Shown piece by piece: positions 48,450 to 59,212 of a stretch of DNA of 64,000 bases. Under the pieces are notes generated by a model. The model did no database searches. It was not told where the DNA came from and was given only the letters and a program-made list of their open reading frames with translations. The position numbers were made by a program, and so were the translations under genes. This DNA is from Roseospira goensis (lineage in GTDB: Bacteria > Pseudomonadota > Alphaproteobacteria > Rhodospirillales > Rhodospirillaceae), in the NCBI RefSeq assembly GCF_014197795.1, contig NZ_JACIGI010000008.1, positions 62,001 to 126,000 of the forward strand, written 5' to 3'. Position 1 is the first letter of the stretch, and each line of letters opens with the position of its first letter.

Positions 48450-50017
48450 CCACACCGCCGGGACCGGTCGGCGGGCCGCTCGCCCGTGCACCGGTCCGGT
48501 GGGGCCTGGGTCTGGCGCTGCTGCTGCTCCACGTTGCGCTGACCGTCGGGCTGTCGACCGGCCTGGCGCGCGACGAGCTGGAAAGCATGCTGTTCGCGCA
48601 GGGCTGGGCCTGGGGCTACGACCCGGAACAACCGCCGCTCTACAACTGGCTCCAGATGGCGCTGGTCGAGATCACCGGGCCGTCGCTGGCAGGCTCGATC
48701 CTGCTGCGCTGGGCGGTGATCGCGGGCGGCGTGCTGGCGCTGTATGACGCCGTCCGCCGCATGGCGCGGGGGGACGGCGCGCTGGCCGCCGGGGCGGTGA
48801 CCGGCATGGCCGGCACCGCGCTGTTCGGCTTCGAGGGCGCGCGCCACTTCACCCACACCACGCTGCTGTTGACCACGCTGGCGCTGCTGCTGTGGGCCAT
48901 GGTGCGCGTGGTCGAGCGGCCGACGGCGCCCCGTTATCTGCTTCTGGGGGCGACGCTGGCGGCGGCGCTGCTGGCCAAGTACACGGTGGCGGTGTTCGCG
49001 CTGGCCCTGCTGGCCGGGGCTCTGGCCGATCCGGCGACCCGCGCCCGGGTGCTGGACCGGCGTCTTCTGTGGGCCGGGGTGGTGCCGCTGCTGGTGCTGC
49101 CGGGCCATCTGCTGTGGCGGATCGGGCAGGACATGAGCCTGGCCGACCGCGTCGCCACCATCACCGATCGGGGCGCCGAGACCTGGACAACGACCGTCCC
49201 GAGCCTGTTGCGCACGGTGGTGGCGGATCCGCTGGCGGCGATGGCGCCGCCGCTGCTGCTCCTGGCCCTGCTTGTGCTGCCCCTGCGTCTCCGGCAAGCG
49301 CCGTCGCCGTCGCCGTCGCCGGCGGCGCCGCGCTGGGACCGGGTGTTGCTGGTCTACGTGGGGGCGGCCATGGCGCTGACCTTCGCGATCGTGCTGGCGG
49401 TCGGGGGCGAGCGGCTGCGCTACCACTACATGATGCCGGCCGCCCTGGTGATGCCGGCGATTCCGCTGCTGTGGGCGCAGGCGCGCGGTCTGCGCCTCGC
49501 GCCGTGGCGCCGCAGCGCCCTGGGCTGGGGACTGGCCGGGCTGGCGGTGCTGTTCGCCGTCGGCGGTGCCATTGATCGGGTGTGGATCGAGCCGGCGCGC
49601 TGCGACCGCTGCCTGCCGCTGCTGCCGACGGAACGGGCGGCGGCGGCGGTGCGGACGGCCGGATTCAGGGACGGGACCATCGTTGCGGCGACCCTGGACT
49701 GGGGCGCCAACCTGCGGCTGGCGTTTCCGGAGGCCCGCATGGTCGCCCGGCACTACCCCGACTGGACGCCGCCGCGCGCCCCGGGCGAGGGCGCCTGCCT
49801 GATCCTGCTGTCGCGGCGCGAGGCGGCGGCGGTCCGGTCGGGCCTGCTGGACCCCGCGCCGATCGCGGCGACCCTGGCCGCCATGCTGGACGCCGCCCCG
49901 CCGGACGACTGGCTGGCGCGATTGTCGGTCCATGACCTGCCCCTGAGCCGGGCGCCCGAGCGCACCGTGCCGTTCGGGTTCGTGCTGCTCCCGGAGGGGC
50001 TCGGGACCTGTCGGTGA
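48446..50017 (+). CDS. GT39/ArnT-like integral membrane glycosyltransferase
   Basis: 523-aa polytopic protein with about 10-12 helices in the first 375 residues, then a soluble C-terminal region. The first large periplasmic loop has the acidic pair in LARDELESMLFAQGWAWGYDPEQPPLYNWLQ, which fits the PMT/ArnT (GT39/GT83) superfamily that transfers sugars from polyprenyl-phosphate donors. The segment RHFTHTTLLLTTLALLLWAMVRVV is also typical. Acceptor unknown (lipid A, glycan or protein). ATG 48446 overlaps the meaB stop by four bases. Confidence 0.85.
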   Translation: MTTPPGPVGGPLARAPVRWGLGLALLLLHVALTVGLSTGLARDELESMLFAQGWAWGYDPEQPPLYNWLQMALVEITGPSLAGSILLRWAVIAGGVLALYDAVRRMARGDGALAAGAVTGMAGTALFGFEGARHFTHTTLLLTTLALLLWAMVRVVERPTAPRYLLLGATLAAALLAKYTVAVFALALLAGALADPATRARVLDRRLLWAGVVPLLVLPGHLLWRIGQDMSLADRVATITDRGAETWTTTVPSLLRTVVADPLAAMAPPLLLLALLVLPLRLRQAPSPSPSPAAPRWDRVLLVYVGAAMALTFAIVLAVGGERLRYHYMMPAALVMPAIPLLWAQARGLRLAPWRRSALGWGLAGLAVLFAVGGAIDRVWIEPARCDRCLPLLPTERAAAAVRTAGFRDGTIVAATLDWGANLRLAFPEARMVARHYPDWTPPRAPGEGACLILLSRREAAAVRSGLLDPAPIAATLAAMLDAAPPDDWLARLSVHDLPLSRAPERTVPFGFVLLPEGLGTCR

Positions 50018-50090
50018 GGGCCTGCGGGTTGCCGGCGCGGGGCGAAAGGGGCTACACACCCGGGGCGGACGCCGCCGGCGGCGCCCGCCG

Positions 50091-50130
50091 GATTCCCCCG
50101 GATGCCCCCGGATTCCTCCGGATTCTCCTG
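50091..50130. repeat. Four tandem 10-bp units upstream of hisZ
   Basis: GATTCCCCCG, GATGCCCCCG, GATTCCTCCG and GATTCTCCTG in tandem, ending 16 bp before the hisZ start. Short direct repeat with drift toward the 3' side; it could reflect slippage. Confidence 0.7.
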
Positions 50131-50146
50131 ACCCGACGGACCGACC

Positions 50147-51298
50147 ATGACCGAGTCCCTGCATCCCGCCCTGCTGCCCAACGGCCTCAGCGACGGCCTG
50201 CCGCCCCGCGCCGAGCGCGAGGCCGATACCGTCGACCACCTGATGACCTTCGTCCGTGGGCACGGCTATCGGCGGGTCAAGCCGCCGCTGATCGAGTTCG
50301 AGGACGGCCTGCTGGGCGGGGCCGGCGCGGCGCTGGGGCGCGATACCTTCCGTGTCATGGACCCGGTCTCGCAGCGCATGATGGGGGTCCGCCCGGACTT
50401 CACGGTGCAGATCGGCCGCATCGCCACCACCCGCCTGCGCCGCGAGCCGCGCCCGCTGCGGCTGTGCTACGCCGGCCAGGTGCTGCGGGTGCGCGGCACC
50501 CAGCTCCGGCCGGAGCGCCAGTTCACGCAGGCCGGCGCGGAGCTGATCGGGGCCGACGGCCCGGCCGCCGAGGCCGAGGTGATCGTCCTGGCGGCGGAGG
50601 CGCTGGCCGCCGCGGGGGTGACGTCGGCGACCATCGACCTGAACCTGCCGACCCTGCTCGACGTCCTGTTCGACGCCCATGGCGTGGCGGCCGACGATCG
50701 GCCGGGCCTGCGGGCGGCGGTGGATCACAAGGACGTCGCGGCGGTGCGCGAGCGGGCCGACCCGGCCCTGGGGGCCTGCCTGGTGGCGCTGATCGGCGCC
50801 ACCGGACCGGCGGCGGAGGCGCTGGCCGAGATCGCCGCCGTGGCGCTGCCGTCCGAGGCGGCGGCCCGGGTGGCGGCGCTGGCCGATCTGGCGGCGCGCA
50901 TCGAGGCGGCGCATCCCGGCCTGACCCTGACGGTGGACGTTCTGGAGGGGCGCGGGTTCGAGTACTACACCGGGGTCGGTTTCTCGGTGTTCGCGCCCGG
51001 CGCCCGCGGCGAGCTGGCGCGCGGCGGCCGCTATCGCGCCGGGCCGCCGGAGATGGGTGAGCCGGCGGTGGGATTCACGTTGATGATGGACGCCGTGCTG
51101 GACGCGGTGCCCGAAGCGGTGCCGGCGCCGCGCGTGCTGGCGCCCGCAGGGCACGACCGCGCCCTTGCCCAGCGGCTGCGGGACGACGGCTGGGTGGTGC
51201 TGTCGGCGCTGGACGCGGCGGCCGATCCGACGGCGGAGGCGGTGCGGCTGGGGTGCGGCTATGTCCTCGGTGGCGGCGGTCCTGAGGCGGTCGGGTAG
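50147..51298 (+). CDS. hisZ: ATP phosphoribosyltransferase regulatory subunit HisZ
   Basis: 383-aa HisRS-like protein without synthetase activity that forms the active HisG-HisZ complex in the first step of histidine synthesis. The fold is recognisable from LIEFEDGLLGGAG, FRVMDPVSQRMMGVRPDFTVQIGRIATTRL, RLCYAGQVLRVRG, ERQFTQAGAELIGADGP and the motif-3-like GRGFEYYTGVGFSVFAPG with GGRYRAG. hisG is not nearby. Its short-form hisG should exist elsewhere in the genome. It converges with cbbR across 7 bp. Confidence 0.93.
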   Translation: MTESLHPALLPNGLSDGLPPRAEREADTVDHLMTFVRGHGYRRVKPPLIEFEDGLLGGAGAALGRDTFRVMDPVSQRMMGVRPDFTVQIGRIATTRLRREPRPLRLCYAGQVLRVRGTQLRPERQFTQAGAELIGADGPAAEAEVIVLAAEALAAAGVTSATIDLNLPTLLDVLFDAHGVAADDRPGLRAAVDHKDVAAVRERADPALGACLVALIGATGPAAEALAEIAAVALPSEAAARVAALADLAARIEAAHPGLTLTVDVLEGRGFEYYTGVGFSVFAPGARGELARGGRYRAGPPEMGEPAVGFTLMMDAVLDAVPEAVPAPRVLAPAGHDRALAQRLRDDGWVVLSALDAAADPTAEAVRLGCGYVLGGGGPEAVG

Positions 51299-51305
51299 CG
51301 GCGCG

Positions 51306-52226
51306 CTACACCCGCGGCAAGAAGGCGCCGTCCAGACCGATGACGAAGTCCCGGAACACCGTCGCCGCCGGGGTCAGCATCTCGTCGGCCAGATGGATCA
51401 GGAACCAGTGGCGCATCACCGGCAGTCCGGGCACCGCCAGGGCCACCAGCTTGCCCTCGGCCAACTCGGTGTGAACGGTGTGCGCCGATAGCAGGGCGAT
51501 GCCCAGGCCCGCCATGACGGCCTGCTTGATGGTCTCGTTGGAGGCCATCTCGACCACCCGGTAGGCGCGGCCGTTGCCGAGCCGGTCCAGTTCGCGGATC
51601 ATGAGGGTGCGCGTACCCGACCCTGCCTCGCGGGCCAGGAAGGTTTCCTGCAGCAGGATGTCCGCCGGGACCGACTCGAGGCCGGCCAGGCGATGGCCCG
51701 GGGGCGCGATCATCACATAGGGATGCGGCCCCAGGCGGCGGGCGACCACATCCAGGGCCTCCGGCGGGCGGCCCATCACCGCGATGTCGATGTCGCGCGC
51801 GCCCAGCGCCTCGACGATGTCGTCGCGGTTGCCAATGGTCAGGTGCAGGGTGATGCCCGGGGCCGCCGCGTTGAAGCGCGCCACCAGGCCGGGCGCGAAG
51901 TACTTGCCGGTGCTGACGACGCCCAGCCGCACGAGTCCCGCCGCACCGGCGCGGAGAGCGCCGATGCGCTCGTCGCAGCGCATCAGCGCGGTCTCGATCA
52001 GGCGGGCGGTGCGCAGCAGCTCGTCCCCGACCTCGGTCGGGCGCAGCGCCTCGCCCGACCGGTCCAGCAACGGCGCCCCAACCAGGCGTTCGAGCGTCTT
52101 GAGCTGCGTCGAAACCGCCGGTGCCGTGACGTGCAACCGCTCGGCGGCGCCTGCGATGGTGCCGCGGCGCAACACCTCAGCGAAGCCGCGCAGTTGGCGC
52201 AGGGTAACATCGCGCGCAAGAGACAT
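51306..52226 (-). CDS. cbbR: LysR-type regulator CbbR
   Basis: 306-aa LysR-type transcription factor. The winged helix-turn-helix is at residues 5-65 (LRQLRGFAEVLRRGTIAGAAERLHVTAPAVSTQLKTLERLVGAPLLDR). The effector domain has VRLGVVSTGKYFAPGLVARF, NRDDIVEALGARDIDIAVMGRPP and the C-terminal GKLVALAVPGLPVMRHWFLIHLADE, typical of CbbR. It is divergent from cbbF, the standard arrangement for control of the cbb operon by NADPH or phosphorylated sugars. The start ATG 52226 has no Shine-Dalgarno; an AT-rich run lies directly upstream. Confidence 0.92.
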   Translation of the reverse strand: MSLARDVTLRQLRGFAEVLRRGTIAGAAERLHVTAPAVSTQLKTLERLVGAPLLDRSGEALRPTEVGDELLRTARLIETALMRCDERIGALRAGAAGLVRLGVVSTGKYFAPGLVARFNAAAPGITLHLTIGNRDDIVEALGARDIDIAVMGRPPEALDVVARRLGPHPYVMIAPPGHRLAGLESVPADILLQETFLAREAGSGTRTLMIRELDRLGNGRAYRVVEMASNETIKQAVMAGLGIALLSAHTVHTELAEGKLVALAVPGLPVMRHWFLIHLADEMLTPAATVFRDFVIGLDGAFLPRV

Positions 52227-52337
52227 TAATTTAATTTACGCCAGAGAAGAAAACTTTCAATCGCTTTTTCGGCCCGGCTCCGTCATGGTGAATACCCAGA
52301 ACCCAAGCAGGGACACCCGAGGGGAGGATACGCGCCA
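52227..52337. promoter_or_regulatory. cbbR-cbbF divergent control region
   Basis: 111-bp region with the sharply AT-rich run TTAATTTAATTTA (52226-52238) at the cbbR start, where T-N11-A LysR boxes can be drawn. The second AT-rich patch AAAACTTTCAATCGCTTTTT lies at 52250-52269. GGGGAGGA at 52320-52328 is the cbbF ribosome site. CbbR most likely binds the AT-rich arm and represses its own gene while activating cbbF. Confidence 0.5.
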
Positions 52338-53354
52338 ATGGCCGACCGACAGACGCTCACCGACTGGCTGACCGCCCAGACCGAAGGCCGCGACGGCGGG
52401 GCCTCGCTGGCGGCGGCGCTGACCGTGATCGCCGACGGCTGCGCGCGCATCAGTGCCCTTCTGCGGGGGGCGCCGCTGGCCACGAACGGCAACGGCGTCA
52501 ACGCCATCCACACCGTGGTGGAGGACGGCGCCGCGGCCATCCTGGAAGAGGCGGCGCGCGACGCGCCGATCGCCTACCTCGCGTCGGAGGATCATCCGGA
52601 CGTGGTGGTGCTGGACGAGAGCGCGCCTCTGGCGCTGGCCGTCGATGCGCTGGACGGTGCTTCGAACATCGACGCCAACGTCTCCACGGGAACCATCTTT
52701 TCGGTGTTCCCGCGCGCCGGCCTGCCGCTGGCGTCGTTCCTGCGACCAGCGCGCGAGCAGCTGGCGGCCGGCTACGTGATGTACGGTCCCTACACCGTGC
52801 TGGTGCTGACGCTGGGGCGCGGGACGGCGATGTTCGCCCTGGACACCGATGGTGTAACTTTCCGGCTTGTCGACCCCGAGTTGCGCACGCCGGAGGATGC
52901 CGCGACCTACGCCATCAACGCGGCCAACTACCGGCACTGGGAGCCGCCGGTGCGGGCCTACATCGACGACTGCGTCGAGGGCCGCGCCGGGCCGCGCGAC
53001 AAGGACTTCAAGATGCGCTGGGTCGCGACCCTGACCGCGGAGACCCACCGCATCCTGACCCAGGGCGGCGTGTTCCTGTACCCGCGCGACGCCCGGCCCG
53101 GCCACGAGCGCGGCACGCTGCACCGCGTGTTCGATGCGGTGCCGATCGCCTTCATCGCCGAACAGTGCGGCGGCGGCGCCACCGACGGCGCCAACCGGAT
53201 CCTCGACTCGGTGCCGGAGAGCCTGCACGCCCGCGCGCCACTGGTGTTCGGGTCGCGCAAGAAAGTGGCGCGGGTGCAGCGCTACCACGAGGACCCGGAC
53301 TTCGTCTGCGACCAGGCGCCGCTGTTCGGCGTTCGTGGACTGTTCCGCGGCTGA
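52338..53354 (+). CDS. cbbF: Class I fructose-1,6-bisphosphatase CbbF
   Basis: 338-aa FBPase (also acting on sedoheptulose bisphosphate in many autotrophs). The metal site is LAVDALDGASNIDANVSTGTIFSVF; canonical sequence is DPLDGSSNI, so Pro and one Ser are replaced by Ala. Further motifs are YLASEDHP, YVMYGPYTVLVLTLG, KMRWVATLTAETHRILTQGGVFLYPRDARPG and the C-terminal ADQCGG.ATDG-like IAEQCGGGATDGANRILD. GGGGAGGA is 9 nt upstream. First gene of the cbb operon. Confidence 0.94.
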   Translation: MADRQTLTDWLTAQTEGRDGGASLAAALTVIADGCARISALLRGAPLATNGNGVNAIHTVVEDGAAAILEEAARDAPIAYLASEDHPDVVVLDESAPLALAVDALDGASNIDANVSTGTIFSVFPRAGLPLASFLRPAREQLAAGYVMYGPYTVLVLTLGRGTAMFALDTDGVTFRLVDPELRTPEDAATYAINAANYRHWEPPVRAYIDDCVEGRAGPRDKDFKMRWVATLTAETHRILTQGGVFLYPRDARPGHERGTLHRVFDAVPIAFIAEQCGGGATDGANRILDSVPESLHARAPLVFGSRKKVARVQRYHEDPDFVCDQAPLFGVRGLFRG

Positions 53355-53475
53355 GGCGGCCACCGGGCCCGGTCCTTCCCCGCACCATCGGGACGACCCA
53401 TCGCACGGACGCGCGAGTTGCGCGACGCGGGCGTCCGCACACGCCGACACGACAAGACCAAGGGAGCCATCCCAG

Positions 53476-55915
<2,440 letters not shown>

Positions 55916-55961
55916 TCGGTGTCCCCGGACGACAAGAGACGACAAGACTGGAGACTGACCC

Positions 55962-56381
55962 ATGCGCCTCACCCAGGGCACCTTTTCCTTCCTGCCCGAC
56001 CTGACCGACGAGCAGATCAGCAAGCAGGTGCAGTACTGCATCGACAACGGCTGGGCCGTCAGCCTGGAGTTCACCGACGATCCGCATCCCCGTAATACCT
56101 ACTGGGAGATGTGGGGCCACCCGATGTTCGACAATCCGGACGCGGCCGCGCTGATGTACGAACTGGCCGAGTGCCGCAAGGTGTACGGCGACCGCTACAT
56201 CCGCGTCGTGGCCTTCGACGCCACCCACGGCTGGGAGTCGCTGCGGCTGTCGTTCATCGTCAACCGCCCCAAGGAGGAGCCGGGCTTCCGCCTGGCCCGG
56301 CAGGAGATGGCGGGACGCAACACGCGCTACTCCACCCTGTCCTATGCCACCGACAAGCCGGCAGGCGCGCGCTACGCCTGA
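55962..56381 (+). CDS. cbbS: RuBisCO small subunit, form IC
   Basis: 139-aa small subunit. MRLTQGTFSFLPDLTDEQISKQVQYCIDNGWAVSLEFTDDPHPRNTYWEMWGHPMFD and the longer C-terminal red-type extension (RLARQEMAGRNTRYSTLSYATDKPAG) are diagnostic. The extension forms a beta-hairpin in the solvent channel that replaces the betaA-betaB loop of green-type enzymes. It starts 46 bp after cbbL. Confidence 0.97.
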   Translation: MRLTQGTFSFLPDLTDEQISKQVQYCIDNGWAVSLEFTDDPHPRNTYWEMWGHPMFDNPDAAALMYELAECRKVYGDRYIRVVAFDATHGWESLRLSFIVNRPKEEPGFRLARQEMAGRNTRYSTLSYATDKPAGARYA

Positions 56382-56469
56382 CGCCGGGCCCACCGTCGCC
56401 GCCCCCGCTGCCGTGCCGGGCACGAGGGCGGCGGCGGCGGGCCGCCCCGTCCCAGGCACCGGACGGGTG

Positions 56470-56507
56470 GGGTGGAGGCGGCTTCTCCCTCCCGGCCGCC
56501 TCCACCC
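56470..56507 (+). terminator. Hairpin between cbbS and cbbX
   Basis: Perfect 13-bp stem GGGTGGAGGCGGC (56470-56482) / GCCGCCTCCACCC (56495-56507) with a 12-nt pyrimidine-rich loop, in a 226-bp gap. No T tract. It could be a processing or partial-termination site that keeps CbbX message below cbbLS message. Confidence 0.55.
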
Positions 56508-56607
56508 GCCGGCCCGATCCTGGGTGTGGCCGCCATGCGCCGTGCCCGCCCGCCGGCGCGGACCCCGCGACCGGTTCGAACCCTGGTCCCGAAGGGAGAC
56601 ATGACCG

Positions 56608-57573
56608 ATGCAGGACGGTAACGCGACCGACACCGTCGTGGCCGACGAGGCCGCCCCCCAGGCGGTCGATCTGCAACAGGAATACGAGACCTCCGGCGTC
56701 AAGGAGGTGTTGGAGGATCTGGACGCCACCCTGATCGGCCTGGCGCCGGTCAAGCAGCGCATCCGCGAGACCGCGGCGCTGCTGCTGGTGGAGCGGGCGC
56801 GCAAGCGCCTCGGCCTGGCCCACGAGACGCCGACGCTGCACATGAGCTTCACGGGCAACCCGGGCACCGGCAAGACCACCGTGGCCTTGCGCATGGCCAA
56901 CCTGCTGCACCGCCTCGGCTACATCCGCAAGGGGCACCTGGTGTCGGTGACGCGCGATGACCTGGTCGGGCAGTACATCGGCCACACCGCGCCGAAGACC
57001 AAGGAAATCCTCAAGAAGGCCATGGGCGGCGTGCTGTTCATCGACGAGGCGTACTATCTGTACCGCCCCGAGAACGAACGCGACTACGGCCAGGAGGCGA
57101 TCGAGATCCTCCTTCAGGTGATGGAGAACAACCGCGACGACCTGGTGGTGATCCTGGCGGGTTACGGCGACCGCATGGAAAAGTTCTTCGAGAGCAACCC
57201 GGGTTTCCGCTCGCGCATCGCCCACCACATCGACTTCCCGGACTACACAGACGACGAGCTGTTCCACATCGCCGAATTGATGCTGCGGGAGCAGAACTAT
57301 ACGCTCACGCCGGAGGCCGCCAAGGCGCTGCATGAATACGTCGGCCTGCGGCGCAAGCAGCCCCACTTCGCTAACGCGCGCTCGATCCGCAACGCCCTCG
57401 ACCGGGCCCGCCTGCGCCAGGCCAACCGCCTGTTCCAGACCGCGACCGGGCCGCTGGACGCCGCCGCGCTGTCGGCCATCGATGCGCCCGATATCCGCGC
57501 CAGCCGTGTCTTCCGGGGCGGCCTCGACTCCGACACGGACGCCACCGCCAGCCAGGGACCCGTCACACCATGA
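56608..57573 (+). CDS. cbbX: Red-type RuBisCO activase CbbX
   Basis: 321-aa AAA+ hexameric motor that removes inhibitory sugar phosphates from form IC RuBisCO by pulling the large-subunit C-terminus. Walker A is [11 protein letters not shown] (Lys89) and Walker B is [25 protein letters not shown]; sensor 1 is [11 protein letters not shown], and the Arg finger is in [16 protein letters not shown]. Present only with red-type enzymes, which fits cbbLS directly upstream. The stop overlaps the rpe start (ATGA). Confidence 0.96.
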   Translation: MQDGNATDTVVADEAAPQAVDLQQEYETSGVKEVLEDLDATLIGLAPVKQRIRETAALLLVERARKRLGLAHETPTLHMSFTGNPGTGKTTVALRMANLLHRLGYIRKGHLVSVTRDDLVGQYIGHTAPKTKEILKKAMGGVLFIDEAYYLYRPENERDYGQEAIEILLQVMENNRDDLVVILAGYGDRMEKFFESNPGFRSRIAHHIDFPDYTDDELFHIAELMLREQNYTLTPEAAKALHEYVGLRRKQPHFANARSIRNALDRARLRQANRLFQTATGPLDAAALSAIDAPDIRASRVFRGGLDSDTDATASQGPVTP

Positions 57574-58265
57574 CCGTCGACCGCTCGCTGAAGATCGCCC
57601 CCTCCATCCTGTCCGCCGACTTCGCCAACTTCGGCGCCGAGTGCCGCGCCATCGAGGCCGAGGGCTGCGACTGGGTCCACGTGGACGTGATGGACGGCCA
57701 TTTCGTGCCCAACATCACCTTCGGCCCCGCCATGTGCAAGGCGATCCGCCCGCACGTGAAGACGGTGATGGACGTCCACCTCATGATCGCCCCGGCGGAT
57801 CCGTTCCTGGAAGACTTCGCCAAGGCCGGTGCCGACGTGCTGACGATCCACCCGGAGGCCGGCCCGCACCTGGACCGCTCGCTCCGCCTGATCCGCTCCC
57901 TCGGCTGCAAGGCCGGCGTGGCACTCAACCCGGCCACCCACGAAAGCGCCATCGAGCACGTGCTGGACACGGTCGATCTGGTGCTGGTGATGAGCGTCAA
58001 CCCCGGCTTTGGCGGCCAGAGCTTCCTGCACAGTGCGGTCGAGAAGGTGCGCCGGGTGCGCCAGATGATCGGCGACCGCCCGATTCACATCGAGGTGGAC
58101 GGCGGCATCACCCCGGAGACCGCGCCCCTGGTCACCGCCGCCGGCGCCGATGTGCTGGTGGCCGGCTCGGCGGTGTTCAAGGGCGGCTCGGTGGACAACC
58201 CGGGCGTCTACGGCGCCAACATGCGCGCCATCCGCGACAGCGTGCGGAAGGCCGAGGCGGCCTGA
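57570..58265 (+). CDS. rpe: Ribulose-phosphate 3-epimerase
   Basis: 231-aa TIM-barrel epimerase linking xylulose 5-phosphate and ribulose 5-phosphate. The N-terminal [14 protein letters not shown], metal-binding [36 protein letters not shown] and IEVDGGI with the phosphate site AGSAVF are all intact. Coupled to cbbX by four-base overlap, it serves regeneration of RuBP with cbbP; in such operons it is also called cbbE. Last gene of the cluster. Confidence 0.96.
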   Translation: MTVDRSLKIAPSILSADFANFGAECRAIEAEGCDWVHVDVMDGHFVPNITFGPAMCKAIRPHVKTVMDVHLMIAPADPFLEDFAKAGADVLTIHPEAGPHLDRSLRLIRSLGCKAGVALNPATHESAIEHVLDTVDLVLVMSVNPGFGGQSFLHSAVEKVRRVRQMIGDRPIHIEVDGGITPETAPLVTAAGADVLVAGSAVFKGGSVDNPGVYGANMRAIRDSVRKAEAA

Positions 58266-58377
58266 TCCGCACCGCGCCGTCGCGCTGTTCCGCGGCCGGG
58301 ACGAGTGCTATCCTTCGGGTCGCGGGGCGACGGCGTCCCGCGCCCGCACCCGCACCCGTGGACCAGGATGGCGCCCC

Positions 58378-59076
58378 ATGCTCGTCACCGGCCGCGCCGC
58401 CGCGTCGGCCCTGCTGTCGACCGGCACACCGAAGCCGTCGTCCGCCCCGCCCGGGCGGCGTGCTGCGGCCCACCCCTTGGTGGACGTCGTCCGCGCCCGC
58501 GATCCGTCCCGGGCGGCCGCGCTGGAAGACGGCTTCGCCCTGGGCGAGCAGGCCGTCGACCAGCTTGATGCCGCCAGGGAAGCCATGAAGGAGGGCCGCA
58601 AGGAGGCCGCCCGCCAGAAGGTGGAGCGGCTCAAGGCCCAGCTTCAGGCGCTGCACCTGCTGGCCACCACCGACCCGGAGGCCGCCGCGCGCGAGGCCGC
58701 GCGGCTGGCGCGGCAACTCGCCTCGGCGGTCCGGGCGTACGTGCAGTCGGGCGGCCAGGCTGGCGCGGTCTCGGGCGCCGGCGCAGGCGCGGCGCCCCCG
58801 CTCACCGGCACCGACAGCCGGGCGGGCGGGTCCGCCGGGTCGTCCCTCGCGGATCCCGACGCCGCGTTCGCCGCCGCCGCGCGCGACGCCATGGCGCGCC
58901 TCAAGGCGATCCTGGAGGCCGCCCGTGCCGCCCATGCGGACCGTGAGGACGGGCGCGACCCCACCGCGACCGACCGGCGGGACGCGTCCCGGCGGCTTGC
59001 GGGTGCCGAGGCCACGCTGGCCGGGCCGCGCTTCGCGCCCGCGTCGGCCGGGCCGCGGCTCAGCCTGCTGGTCTGA
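58378..59076 (+). CDS. Uncharacterised Ala-rich coiled-coil protein
   Basis: 232-aa protein with no signal peptide or membrane helix. Residues 45-125 form a long charged amphipathic helix region (EDGFALGEQAVDQLDAAREAMKEGRKEAARQKVERLKAQLQALHLLA, then DPEAAAREAARLARQLASAVRAYV). A low-complexity Gly/Ala/Ser hinge (about 125-158) leads to a second helix, AFAAAARDAMARLKAILEAARAAHADRED, and a disordered tail. No family recognised. It is 113 bp downstream of rpe on the same strand, and the GGAT of its likely ribosome site is weak. Strong codon bias supports coding. Confidence 0.7.
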   Translation: MLVTGRAAASALLSTGTPKPSSAPPGRRAAAHPLVDVVRARDPSRAAALEDGFALGEQAVDQLDAAREAMKEGRKEAARQKVERLKAQLQALHLLATTDPEAAAREAARLARQLASAVRAYVQSGGQAGAVSGAGAGAAPPLTGTDSRAGGSAGSSLADPDAAFAAAARDAMARLKAILEAARAAHADREDGRDPTATDRRDASRRLAGAEATLAGPRFAPASAGPRLSLLV

Positions 59077-59151
59077 GCCCGGCGGCGGGCGACGGATGGC
59101 GCCGGACGGCGATTCCGTTCGTGCGCCAAGTGCTCTACAGTCTTCCTCCGA

Positions 59152-59186
59152 GATCCACGATCCGCGATCCGCGATCCACGATCCAC
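59152..59186. repeat. Five tandem 7-bp units GATCC(A/G)C
   Basis: GATCCAC, GATCCGC, GATCCGC, GATCCAC, GATCCAC in tandem, ending 27 bp before the efflux adaptor start. Five copies at 7-bp steps would not lie on one DNA face; slippage is the simple explanation. Confidence 0.8.
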
Positions 59187-59212
59187 GTCCGTAACCGGGG
59201 AGAACCCGTCTC

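Noticed and set aside
47933-51154. Open frame of over 1,000 codons on the minus strand
   Set aside because: It lies antisense to meaB, the glycosyltransferase and hisZ, all with clear family motifs. Its translation is rich in R, H, Q and G with no fold, the usual result of high GC in the third position.
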